A DNA stretch of 64,000 bases from Cephalotus follicularis (lineage: Eukaryota > Streptophyta > Magnoliopsida > Oxalidales > Cephalotaceae), in NCBI GenBank assembly GCA_001972305.1, contig BDDD01000349.1, forward strand, positions 148,336-212,335, in the 5' to 3' direction. The stretch's first letter is position 1. Every line of letters begins with the position of its first letter. The notes under the pieces are model-generated. The model was given only the letters and a program-made list of their open reading frames with translations. It was not told the DNA's origin and made no database searches. Positions 23,687-34,384 of this stretch are shown here, in pieces. The translations under genes were made by a program, and so were the position numbers.

Positions 23687-24855
23687 TCATAGATAGCAAA
23701 ATGTACCTTTCATGATGCCCTTGCCGGTATCTCTCCGATGTGAAGGTCCAGCTGCAGCACCACCATCACCGGCAGGTCCAGGGGGCACTGTCACTTGCTT
23801 CATCGAACAATCCCTCCTTAAATGGTTAGGTGCTCCACACCTCATACATGACCCATTTTTCCACCAGCAGTCCTCCGGTTGATGGCCCTTGCGGTCACAA
23901 TAGGGACAGACTCCCGTCCTAGCATTACTCCCCTGACTAGGAGTGCCCTGATTAGCAGTTTGCTGAGATTCATTCTTTGTCGACTTCGTTGGAGAACCAT
24001 TGCTTTGCCACTTAGATGAAGGTGGCCTAGACTGCTTGGAAGTTTGGTTGCTCTGCCGTATACGAGCTCTCTCGGCGCGGTCCTCACTTGCTATGCTTTC
24101 CAGAAATCTTGATTTTTGGGCAACCTCTACAAAAGTTCCCAACTCCATAGCTCTTATCCTTGACCAAAGGTCCGGCCGTAGACCCCTCAGGAACCTCTGA
24201 ATTTTCTTTTCCTCATCCGCCACCAGATAGGCGGAGTGTCTGGCAAGCTCCATAAACCTGGCCTGGAATTCACCCACGGTCATCTCTCCTTGTCTCAGCT
24301 CTAGAAGTTTTGTCTCTCTTCGTTCTTGCTCGATACGAGGAACATAGGTCTCAAGAAATTCTCTCTGGAATCTCTCCCACGTACTATCGAGTCTGGTTGA
24401 CTCCCACTTTGCCTTGACCATCTCCCACCGGTGGATGGCCTCACCCCATAACCGGTAGACAGCAAATTTCAGATTCTGGTTTTCGGTACAATCCATAACT
24501 TCGAAGATCTTCTCCAGATCTTGCAACCATCTTTCTGCAATAGTAGCATCTAGCTCTCCTCGAAAGCTAGGAGGAATCTTCCTCATGAATCTCTCTAAGC
24601 CTGTCCCAAAAGAGTTCCCATCTTCATAGTCACACTGAGCAGGAGCTCTATGTCGGGGTTGAGCTTGCGCATAGTATTGGCGCATCTCCTCCGCATTAGC
24701 CATATTGAAGGCCACCTGCTACTGAAAGTAATCCACAATACGCACCAACGGATCTCTGTCATCATGGGGAACATTTACTTCTCGCGGGGCATTCGTTGCC
24801 CCGGGGGCATTGGCCTCAGCGGCTCTAGCTCTCGCACGTGTTCTCCTTCTATCCA
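23687..24855 (-). pseudogene. C gag, nearly intact
   Basis: The start is probably ATG at 24853-24855 (MDRRRTRARARA). One TAG at 24719-24721 breaks it; the equivalent codon in A is Gln. After that the frame is open for 342 codons and holds the gag core (ERWLQDLEKIFEVMDC, FLETYVPRIEQERRE, RGLRPDLWSRI). Two intact CCHC knuckles follow (CPYCDRKGHQPEDC and CMRCGAPNHLRRDC, about 23810-23910). It ends shortly after the knuckles, where the deletion has removed protease. Gag would form the particle and bind RNA. It is the best kept frame in the window, which may mean that only gag or cis signals were needed when it moved. Confidence 0.9.
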
Positions 24856-24954
24856 TTGTTCATATATGGAAAAGATGTCATTAGTAGTCATCTCAAGGGA
24901 ACAATCCGTTAATTGCCAAGGAACTTATCCAAGCTAAGCATATAATGGATATAT

Positions 24955-24966
24955 GCTCTGATACCA
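24955..24966 (-). other. Primer binding site of C (tRNA-iMet)
   Basis: The minus strand reads TGGTATCAGAGC, the exact plant initiator-Met site, two bases inside the 5' LTR. Confidence 0.93.
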
Positions 24967-25719
24967 CTTGTCACACCCCATTTTTTCAAATGACATATAA
25001 GTGGTGGCAATTAACATAAAATAATCCGGCTTATCAAATTTTACGATAAATTTAAACCTTTTAAAACAAATATGTCAGTTGCGGAAGCCTTGAATATAAG
25101 CCCAACTAACAACGTAACACGCATCCCATACAACGTGTTACAATGAAACAAACATCATTGTTAATTGCTCACGAAACGGAGCGTGAATTAACCTTCATTT
25201 TAACCATAGATATCTCCCATAGAGAAGTTCACATATATAAATCAATACCCAAAACATTGTTTCGAAACCCAAATACAAATTATCCAAATTGAACAAGTAC
25301 AAGTTATCATCCTCTCCAACATGAGTAGGATTATCATAATAGAATTTAGCTTAAACAACCTTCAAATGTCAGCTCCCAGAAATAGCCTTAACCACACTTG
25401 TCCGATTGCCTCCGTCAATCTGAAATAGTAGGGGGTTAGCCTTTGTCCTCACTCGGCTAAGTATAAATACATTTTGGGATCAAGTAATGAATGACATGAA
25501 ATGAATGCATTCATGATGCAGTACGTAAATAACACAGGATATACGTGAATATATATATCCACAGGCAGGTATCACCCGAGGGTCACAGTAACACAAGTAC
25601 GAGACTATCCCCAAAGGGGCCAGATACAACGATCAGGTCACTAAGGACCCATCAAGCCAGATCAAAGTTGCTGACACCCAGGCTCAACAACCGGTTACTT
25701 ACACAACAGTGCTTATCAA

Positions 25720-26015
25720 CCAAAAGGAGTCCTTAGCTACTTGCCCAACAGAGCTCAGTAACCATTTCATGGGAAACCCTAGCTACTTACTCAATAGAGC
25801 TTAGTGGCTACCATACACGGAACCTCCAACTACTTTCCCAATAGAGCTAAGTAGTGGAATTCCTGGCCACTAACCCAACAGGGTTTAGTAACCCAAACAA
25901 GCCATCACAAGTAATTAACAAATAAAAATACTTGCAACCAAAACATCCGAAATGGGCATCAGTCCTTTTAACACAGATTACAGTTTTCAGCTACTCATCC
26001 AACAGGGTTTAGTAG
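25720..26015. repeat. Degenerate minisatellite in the C 5' LTR
   Basis: Five to six loose copies of a unit of about 45-60 bp with the core AGCTACTTRCCCAAYAGAGYTYAGTA (variants such as CTACTTTCCCAATAGAGCTAAGT and CACTAACCCAACAGGGTTTAGTAA). The left LTR keeps only the last copies, so unequal recombination between units can explain the length difference. Confidence 0.7.
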
Positions 26016-26640
26016 TTATCAAAATTTCATGGTCCTTTTCAAGTAATTTATAAGTATAAATTCTTGAAACATATATATATATATATTTTGCCCAAATATA
26101 CAAGGGTCCCTTTTCAATCCTTTTCAAGTAGTTTTAGTGTATTATAAAATACTTGAAACAATACATTAAAAAATGTACTCCAATCTTTCGAAAATACTTA
26201 TGTCCGTATAACATAATTTCAATTATGTGAAACCGTTTCGCAATCCTTTTTGGAAAATACACATTTCCATCACAATCTGCTTCCAAGTAAATTATTATGT
26301 ATAAAGTACCGGATAACATTACATTTATTCAAAATGTATAACTAGTCCTTTGTACAGTATCTAATTCTTCGAAAATACTTATTTTCGTATACATATTTTT
26401 AATCATCGAAATCATTTTCACAATCCTCTTGGGAAAATATATATTAACATATGTCCACACAACCATCATGTACACATTTCTTAAATTAAATTCATTTAAG
26501 AAATCATGCGATATTGCATCAAATCAATTCACAGTAGTATGGAATGCAACCATATGCTCAAACATGCCTAGAGTCATTTCAAGAAACGTTTCGGAGCTAA
26601 CGGGTCAACAATGGGTCAAACCGAACAAACCAGGAGGAAA

Positions 26641-27188
26641 GACGTCGATGTCTTTCCTCAACGCGTCGATGTTCATTGCCCACAAAGTGTCGAGGTTCAT
26701 CTTCAGGGTCAGTGCTTGCAACAGTACGAATCGCGTCAACATTTTTTCTATAGGCGTCGATGTCTTCAAGCCAAAACCCTTAGGCGTCGATGTTTATCAC
26801 AACGCATCAACGTTTAAGGTAGGAACCTAAACACGTCCTCGTGTTATGTGCAAGACCCAATGTATAGCAACCAAAGACGTCGATGCCTTCCATAGACGTC
26901 CATGTTTAAGCAGTACCAGGAGGTATCACTTCAACCAAACTCCATGTCAAGGAAGAATTCATCCTCCATCCACCCATGCACTTTCCAAGTACACCACTTA
27001 CGGTATAACACGCACAACAGGTTATTTATGTGTATAACCAAATCATTAACCCATCAAAGTCCACAAGTCCAGAAGTAGACATTGCAGTTCTGTAATTGTT
27101 TGAAAAGACATCGACGCTTAACCAAGACGTCAACGTCTATTGCCTTATCGCATAAAGACATCGATGCTTATCACAAAAGCATCGACGT
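26641..27188. repeat. Cluster 1 of ACGTCGATG words, C 5' LTR
   Basis: Counterpart of 21651-22201, with a few copies changed (for example GCGTCAACA at about 26732). Confidence 0.82.
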
Positions 27189-27946
27189 TTAAGAGTCCAG
27201 AACACTGTCTCTTCCATACCACAACCAAACAGGAACATAAAATCCAATTATACATGCAGTCTAACGTGGGATTCATACAGAGTTCAACATGCATGCATAA
27301 TCCACTTAACCAGGTGTTCATATAATCAAACAAACATCCAACCCAACTCCAAAACAGGTATGCAATTCATGCATTTTCTTCATGGCAAGACATTAGTTTG
27401 AACTCAAAAGCGCACATATATTTCCCCTACCTCTGGTTTCAAGTTAGAAACCTTGAAAGTCCACCTCTTTGTGTTCTATGAATTGTCCATAACAGCTCCA
27501 AGGTTGTCCTGTTGCTGCAAGTTATCAGCTCCAAGTTTCCCCAAGCTTCACAGGTCCAGTAATGGTGGAACTCCCTCTTCACACTCAATGTTTCTTTCTT
27601 TCCTCTCCTTAGGTGTTTTAAATGAGAGAGAGGGGTGGGAATGGGGTTGTTCTTATGCAAATGGTTCCCTCTCCCTCTCTGCACTAAATGAACTCTCACG
27701 TTCTCTCACTCTTCCCCATTCACTCTCTGCATTCTAACCTTGTTTCTTTCTCTTCTTTTGCAGGTTGCATGCATACTAACACTTGTTACATTCTCCACCC
27801 TTCTTCGGTCATGCAGGTCAGGGGGGTCAGTATCCATGCCCAACACTTCCCACTTAGTGTCCCAAGGTGCCTGTAATAAGCCCAGAATTGCCCCCTCTTT
27901 GCACGTTATTCTGTCAGTTCATAACATGACTGATATCCTTTTTAAT

Positions 27947-28096
27947 GACGTCGTTGTCTTCCTCAGACGTCGATGTCTTTTCCTCTTTTGTACAAGGGCG
28001 TCGATGCCTTCGTCTGCATCGACGTGCATGTGCATGCATTTACGTGCGCCCCTTGTTCCCATAGGCGTCGACGTCTTTACAAAGACATCGACGCGT
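27947..28096. repeat. Cluster 2 of ACGTCGATG words, C 5' LTR
   Basis: Counterpart of 22964-23114; about seven copies upstream of the TATA-like word on the element's strand. Confidence 0.82.
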
Positions 28097-29026
28097 TTGG
28101 CCCAAAACTGCACCGTTTTGCCTCTAATTGCATCTTTTAGAATTTCTTTAACATCCCCATCATTCCTTCTTCAAAAATCTAATCTTTTAAATTTTGGAAA
28201 GCATCATTTAAATCAAAATGTATGCCATTCTCATTAATTCAAAAATAATATCTCAATAAAATTGAAATATTACATTGTGCAAAATCTCGGGCGTTACATA
28301 AACATCGATGCTTTAACGCACTGTTTTGTATCTTTCGCTTAAACAATGTACGTTGACCCCGATCCAAGTTTTGATGCATTTAGAGCATATGTTTGCATCG
28401 TATATTGAACTGTTGGTTGACTGTGGTTTGACTGTGACTGATTTCTAAAATTGTTTCGTCTTTCTAGAAATACCTGTATGATTTTGAAAGAATCAGTATT
28501 TTGTACGAAATTATATATTTGACAAAATGTATAATTCGAAATGACCACGGAAATGACTTCCAAGACTGTAAACTGTTTAAAGTATTTTTTGTACAATGAA
28601 AATGCATGATTTCAAGTGTTTGTAACTTTTAAATGACTTGAAATAAACTGTTGTATTTTAATAAAGTAATTACTTATATGAATTGCTTGAACTGTACTGT
28701 GATTGCACTGTGACTGTACTGTTTTTGGACTGTGATTGTGATTGCGCTGTACTACCTGCGTGGCGGAGGTTTCCAAGGATGGCTAGTGGTAGGGTTGACC
28801 TAGGAGCCTAGAGTTAGCTGGATAACTCACTGTACTATTGGCTTGCTTCATGTTGTCCAGAGCCAGGACCGAGTTAACAATGTGATGTGGGGCCAAGAGT
28901 TGGTCGCGTTCGTTCGTACTCACTGACTGTTGATTGGTCCCTTTTTGGACTTACTGTGACTGGTCCCTTGCGTACATGACTGTGACTGTGTTAATGTGGC
29001 CCTAGTTGGGTTGCAACTGTACTGTT

Positions 29027-29029
<3 letters not shown>

Positions 29030-29081
<52 letters not shown>

Positions 29082-29082
29082 T
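29030..29082. repeat. (CA)n(TA)n microsatellite in B copy 2
   Basis: About 15 CA and 10 TA units. B copy 1 has only a short TA run at the same place (about 10636-10655), so the CA tract grew after the two copies separated. Confidence 0.95.
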
Positions 29083-29657
29083 TACATATGTATATACTGT
29101 TATATATACTGTGCTTCATCACTGTGACTTCATTACATGCCATACATTACTATTCATCCCGAATTGCACTTATACTTAGTCGAGTGAGGACAAAGGGTAA
29201 CCCCCTACAATTTTAGATTGATGTTGCTGGACCGGTATGGACCATCTCGGAGATGAAGGAAAAAATAATAATGTTTCGGTTGGAATAGTATTTTCGAGGA
29301 GTTTAATGAACTGCTATTGTAATCAATGAACAATGTTATTGTAACTTATGGTTAAATATTGTGTACTGAATTACTGAAGGAATAATGTGGGACTATGTTT
29401 TGACTATTTTTGAAGGATAATGTTTTATGATCACCCTCCGTTTGAGGGCAATCGATGACGTTGGGTTATTGTTTTATTGTTTGAGGTAACATGTAATATG
29501 GGATGCATGTTACGTTTTTATATTCGGCTTATAGTATAATGCTTCCGCAAGATATTAACTGTTATGGAAAGTTTTAAATTTTACCGTTTTGTATAAGCTG
29601 AATATTTATGTTGATTCCCATTACCTATGTACTGTTTATGGAAAACGGGGTGTGACA

Positions 29658-30200
29658 TTAAATTCCTCTCGACTATTCACAAGATGGCCCCGGTGTGAGC
29701 TCATCACCTCACGATCGGTGTATCACCACGTCTATCAGTCCATAATCAGATAGCTAGAGCTTTAAGCCCGTCTTCGGCATATGTGTCATGTAACCCTCAT
29801 CACTATTGACTTTGACCACGGACAAGGGTATGGATTAAATGTCCACCCAAGATATTCCGTGACCATATAAATATATGAACACATTGCGACTTCGGCGGAC
29901 CTCCCCAGAACCACCCAATATCTAGTCCGCCTACACGTGGCCAGGAATTCAGTCAGTAATAGTCAAGATCATATAGAGTCATTCATCCATCATTACAGGT
30001 GTGCTGATCCCATATTCTGAACTCCTCCCATACGTCTCGATGCAGCTTCCACATGACCCAAAGATAACCCTTTTGCCAGCATCTGGCTGGTGTTGCGGAA
30101 GGCAAAAATCAAAGTCATGCAGTCACTACACAATGCATGCCAGCCGCTCAGGTCTAAGGATACAACGTAGGCTAAGACCTACTAGTCACCATAAACCATA
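29658..30200 (-). repeat. 5' LTR of D, part right of B copy 2 (truncated)
   Basis: Matches 11230-11700 and 34548-35045. Similarity stops at about 30200, right after a short tandem duplication of GACCTACTAGTCACCAT (30177 and again 24 bp later), so the true LTR end ACTCCAACA is missing here. Confidence 0.83.
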
Positions 30201-30229
30201 GACCTACTAGTCACCATGACAGGCTGATG

Positions 30230-31095
30230 TGCAGCTTTTGCCAACTCAAGAGTAGTTGGTGAGAGAGAGAAAAATCAAAAGTGAAAAAGTATAAATACTT
30301 TATGACAATAGGACAAAAGAGTAGAAGCTTCCTTAACACACTTGCTCTTTGTCTCTCTTCCCTGCCATCTCTCTTTTTCCTGTTGCGATCGTATGCGTCG
30401 ATGCCTATCGCCTACACGTTGACGCGTAAAATGTCTGGTTCATTTTTGCAGCAATTTTCATCCGCCCTTTCACCACTCAAAGGTCAATATCGGTGGAGAT
30501 AACTTGCACATTGCGTCTTATCTTTATCTAGAGTGATTTAGTGTAGGATAAACACTTGGCTTGCATCCTTGGGTCCTCCCTTTTGTGGCTTGTGGAGGAG
30601 CTTGGAGCTTTTGGAATAAAGACTATAGGGAGCTCGTTTTGAAGGAATGAGTCTTCACCTTTGGTAAGAATCTTTTCTTCTCCCTTGTGGCCATGACAGC
30701 GGGTTGTAGCTCGAGTTAGAGAACCCTTGCCGAACCTCTTGCCTCTTTGGTGGTTTGTTTGTCATCCCTTAGGGTTAGTGATGCTTAGGTATGGGTTGAT
30801 TGAACTTTTGGCTAGGGTTTGTGTGTTTCCTTATGATCCATTTTTGGGAGTCCATTTCTAGGGTTAACGCAACCCTAGTGTTTCGACTCGTTATGCCCAA
30901 TGCTTTGTTTTGGTTTCGGTTTGATTGGTTGTTCAATTAAGGTTCCTTGCTCTCATTGGGACAATTCAGACTTAGCTTAGGGCATCCCATTGCCTGGGGA
31001 TTAATCAAGTGGATGAAATTTCAAATTAATCGGCCCTAAACCCTAAAGTTTGAATTGCATGTTTTTTCTGCTACGTGTTTGAGCCGTTCCCAACA
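30230..31095 (+). repeat. Copia LTR fragment related to D, opposite orientation
   Basis: It reads as the reverse complement of a D-like LTR. 'gtgtaggataaacact' (30540-30555) matches 17885-17900 in reverse, the part near 30950-31000 matches 17340-17380 in reverse, and it ends TTCCCAACA at 31095 where D in reverse ends TTCCCGACA. Divergence is too high for it to be a recent copy of D. The left end is lost. A few GTCGATG/GTTGACGCG words occur at 30391-30427. Confidence 0.7.
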
Positions 31096-31109
31096 TCCCA
31101 CTCCGTAGT

Positions 31110-31805
31110 TCACTCACCCTGATATAAAAGGAAATTCCAATCCTCGTTTTCATCAACGTATGAGGTGAACCCATCAGGACGCATCGATTCGACCAATTGC
31201 TTGGTCTGGTAGTCGATCCCTTCGTAAATGATTTGGCATAAATGCCACGTGTTTAGACCATGATGAGGACACTCTAAGAGAAGGTCTTTAAAATGCTCAA
31301 TACATCGAGAGAATGATTCATTGGGTTGCTCGCGAAACTGGAGAATGTCATTCTGAAGTTTATTGGTTTTGTGAAGTAGAAAGAGTTTATTTAGGAATGA
31401 AATGGTGAAATGGTCCCATGTAGAGATGGAACCATTAGGAAGACTGTAGAGCCACTTTTTTGCTCCATGCTTGAAAGAAAAATTTATGAAATGCAATTTA
31501 ATCGCATCATCCGAGAGTTGCTAAAGTTTCATGAGGGCTCATACCTCCTCGAACTTGCGAGGGAAGAGATATGCATTCTCATTGGGTAAACCGTGAAAGT
31601 GCGGAAGCATTCTAATAAACTGTGATTTTAACTTGAAACTATGCCCTTGAGGGGCAGGCAACATGATACAGCATGGTTGCCCTAACCTCGGAGGATAAAA
31701 TCTATCCCGCATAGTTTTTATGGGTCGTTCATCCGCTATCGCTACTGGTTGTTTGTTGTTATTTCTTTCTAAATGTTGATTTGGAGCATGAACCTGCTCA
31801 GTCAT
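31110..31805 (-). pseudogene. Athila-like gypsy gag relic (element H)
   Basis: Two frames in order on the minus strand. The first (31539-31805) has the segment KLKSQFIRMLPHFHGLPNE followed by AYLFPRKFEEV, which is the typical start of Athila/LARD-type gag. The second (31110-31496) has KKWLYSLPNGSISTWDHFTISFLNKLF and QNDILQFREQPNESF, the retrotransposon gag core. A TAG-type break near 31520 and the missing left part make it a relic. No pol follows: the sequence is cut at about 31096 by the inverted copia LTR. Confidence 0.83.
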
Positions 31806-32023
31806 ACATTAACGCAAAAACGAACAACAAACAAAACACTAACGGAACGCACAAACGGGGAATTAATAACTAACACAAAGCACTAACTAAAACAGAAAAT
31901 ACTAAATTAAATTAACTAACATAAATTAAAGCATAAAACACAACGTTAAAGCAAACAAGTTTTTTTTAATCAACCAAATACTACAAATCACCTAAATAAA
32001 TTGAAATTTATCTAAAACTTATT

Positions 32024-32041
32024 TCCCCGGCAACGGTGCCA
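32024..32041 (-). other. Primer binding site of H (tRNA-Asp)
   Basis: The plus strand reads TCCCCGGCAACGGTGCCA, the 3' end of plant tRNA-Asp with one change. This primer is typical of Athila-type elements and LARDs. It lies 6 bp from the LTR start. Confidence 0.88.
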
Positions 32042-32240
32042 AAAACTTGTTCACGTTTTTAGAATGTTTTAAATTTATCCCGCAAGTGTACGGTTGTGTA
32101 GTAACTGGTCGAACAGTAGGAAATCAAGTTAAAATAATTATAATCTATTCAACCTAGGCGAAGTATGCAAAACAGAAGATTATTATCAAAATCTTCTCCT
32201 AAACATGAAAAATAAACTAATTTAATTAAAACAGGCAAGA

Positions 32241-32364
32241 AAGCGTCGACACTTTGTCAAGGCGTCGACGATTATAATGATAAGCAAGGAAAGCGTCGAC
32301 TTAAGGTGTCGACGTAAACTAAACAAAACAAGAAAGCGTCGATGCTGACAAGGAAAGCGTCGAC
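32241..32364. repeat. Cluster of AAGCGTCGAC words, H LTR (1)
   Basis: Seven copies in 124 bp: AAGCGTCGAC four times, GGCGTCGACG, GTGTCGACG and AAGCGTCGATGC. They are among the best kept words of the window, in an LTR unrelated to Tekay or copia LTRs. Confidence 0.85.
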
Positions 32365-33032
32365 AGTTAAGCCACTGGATTAATAACTAAAAAATTTGTA
32401 ACGCATGCAACTATGAATTATCAAAGCAATAAATTAAAGGGAATAAAATATGCAAATTAAAGTCAGTTTTAGGGTCTATAAACTCACCTAGATTATATTG
32501 AACAATTCACTTACTTTAACGATCAAACCTTGATAACCAACGACAGCTAGGTCGATACGGAGTGTGACTGTGATGACAAATCATATGAGTAGACACGCTA
32601 GGTCTATACGGAGTGTGTTTGGTGTGACAAACCGTATGAGTAGACTCCATTGATTGCATTGAAATCCATTTATTCAGCAACTTTCATATTCACCGACAAG
32701 ATGTTTGTGGATTCTAATCGGACAGATAAAGTGTGTGTGAAGGCAGAAAATTGAAGAACAAATCGAAACTTCAAGGATTTTATTGATTGAATTGAAGCAA
32801 TACAATCTAATGGCTTGTTCTTACCCTAAAAACCTTAAGGGATTATCTACTAAACATTGTATAAAGCTTTAAAAACTAATGAAGAAGAAAAGAGAGCAAG
32901 AGGGTGGCTACACAAGCTTATGGTCGGCTTCTCTATGCATTTAAATTACAAAACTGACAAAAAACGGAACTAAAATAACCTAATAACAAAACTAGGAAAA
33001 AATCTGAAACTTTCCTATTCAGCTGCTAGTCG

Positions 33033-33295
33033 TAAGCGTCAACGCTTACGACTTAAGCATCAACAGTTTGGGGCTTTGCATCGACATGCTCCGCGCTTTA
33101 ATGTGTTAAGTGTCGATGTGATACATTAACCATCAGCACGCCTTATATATAAGCGTCGACGTTTATAGTCCCAACGTCGACGCTAAAGATGCTTCACTCG
33201 ATTTTTTGCTTATCTACTAAAGCACTAGCGTTGTGCTCTTGACTGCTGGTACTTTTCATGTAAGCGTCGATGCTTAAAGTCTAGGAGTCAACGCT
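33033..33295. repeat. Cluster of GCGTCGACG words, H LTR (2)
   Basis: About ten copies, some exact (AAGCGTCGACGTTT, AACGTCGACGCT), some drifted (AGCGTCAACGCT, AGCATCAACAG). They lie upstream of the TATA-like word on the LTR strand. Confidence 0.8.
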
Positions 33296-33839
33296 TTGCT
33301 CTGTTTTCCATAGATTTTTCACCAATTTGAACCATTCTTCATGCACTTTGGGCTTTTTACTCCTCTTCCTGAAAATCAACATAATACAACCAAAGTAGCC
33401 TATTCCAAGCACAAAAATATCAAAAACAAATCATTAAAAATAACGAATTTTTATGCTAAACACTTAGCCACAACCTGAAACAACACAAGACAAACAAAAC
33501 CACATCTATTCATCTTGGGTTTGGCTAGGGTTTACAAACCCTAGCTCGAATATGAATCCACAAAGAGGGAAACAAGAAAAGATTACTTTCAGGTGATGGC
33601 TCCTTCCTTCAGGAGCTCCCTCATCACTTTAATCTCAAAAACTCCAAGAAACTCCAAGAAAATCCAAGCTCCTCCTTAAGCCACAGATAATGAAGAAGAT
33701 TATAGAGGTCTATGTGTTTAACCTACACTAAAACTCTATAGATAAAGATAAGATTCAAGGAACAAATTATCTCCACCTATATTGAGCTTTGAGGGGTTAA
33801 ATGATGGTTAAAATGGCTTCTTCTTCATCCAGAACTTAT

Positions 33840-34384
33840 TGGCATCGACGCAAGCTCTCCATGGCATCAATGCCTAAAGCAGGATGAGACAGAAATATGA
33901 AAGAGAGAGCACAGCTAGAAGAGTGAGACAGAGAAAGAGACAAAGTGTGTTGATGATGCAAGACCTCTTGTCTTTTATGCATTTTTGTCCTTTCTCATTA
34001 AATGCTCAAAGTTCACTCTTTGGCTTCTTAAGCACACTTCCCAATTTTCCACCAACTTCTGCCAAGTTGTGAAAGTGCCGTGTGTCATCCTAGCATGGCA
34101 TCAATGCCATGTGTCTCTTCTTATCAAGGCATCAACGCCAACGATAATATGAGACTAGCTATCCCATCATGTCTTGGTGTCAACGCATGCACTTGATGGC
34201 GTTAATGTTTAAGTCACTGGTACTCTTGGCATCAACGCAAGCTCTTCATAGCGTTAACTCCCAGCGACTCAACAAGACATGGGGTCAACGTATGCTCTTC
34301 ATGGCTTCGACGCCTCATACAAAGGATGAGCCAATCTCTTCTAATCACGGTGTCCACACATGATCTTCATGCTGTTGACATGTA
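33840..34384. repeat. GCATCGACGC-type words in the third D LTR
   Basis: Counterpart of 18012-18502, but most cores have drifted (GGCATCAACGCC, GGCGTTAATG, GGCATCAATGCC), with changes mostly at CpG. This is the more decayed D LTR. Confidence 0.72.

Larger units (their letters stand above)
20333..28298 (-). mobile_element. Element C: gag-only deletion derivative of a Tekay-type gypsy element
   Basis: Complete element with 5-bp target duplication TAAAC on both sides (20328-20332 and 28299-28303), inserted in B copy 2. It has LTRs of 2984 bp (left) and 3330 bp (right) and only 1652 bp between them. Inside are a gag frame and a short integrase-like end, while protease, RT and RNase H are missing. 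A consensus primer site and a polypurine tract remain, so it could have been moved by enzymes of a full-length relative. LTR divergence is about 4% in one 190-bp stretch (21461 against 26450 onward). Confidence 0.93.
24969..28298 (-). repeat. 5' LTR of element C (3330 bp)
   Basis: Same family as 20333-23316, with an added or retained 347 bp (25523-25870). Starts TGTCACACCCC and ends GGGCGTTACA, then TSD TAAAC. Palindrome clusters are at 26641-27188 and 27947-28096. Confidence 0.93.
18766..29657 (+). repeat. B copy 2: plus-strand Tekay-type solo LTR, split by element C
   Basis: Starts TGTAACGCCCGGG after CTAAT and ends GGGGTGTGACA before TTAAA (a drifted CTAAT). The LTR itself is 18766-20332 plus 28304-29657, about 2.9 kb. 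No internal retrotransposon sequence of the B family is joined to it, so it is a solo LTR. Two clusters of GTCGAC words are present (18974-19066 and 20028-20228). Confidence 0.88.
11230..30200 (-). mobile_element. Element D: decayed Ty1/copia retrotransposon carrying LTR B in both LTRs
   Basis: Minus-strand copia element. The 3' LTR is at the left (11230-12259 visible), then polypurine tract, decayed pol/gag (about 12300-15300), a long leader, a tRNA-iMet-like primer site and the 5' LTR (17212-18765 plus 29658-30200). Both LTRs hold a B LTR at the same place, after ...CTAAT. A third copy of the LTR (33463-38129) has no B there. The right end of D is lost at about 30200. D is older than E, judged by its total loss of frames. 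Confidence 0.87.
32048..33462 (-). repeat. 5' LTR of H (1415 bp)
   Basis: On the plus strand it runs TGTTCACG...TGCTAAACA. It has the CGCAAGTGTACGG word common near the inner end of such LTRs. A TATA-like TTTAAATGCAT (about 32936-32946, read in reverse) lies between two clusters of GCGTCGACGC words (32241-32364 and 33033-33295). To its right begins the third D LTR. Confidence 0.85.
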
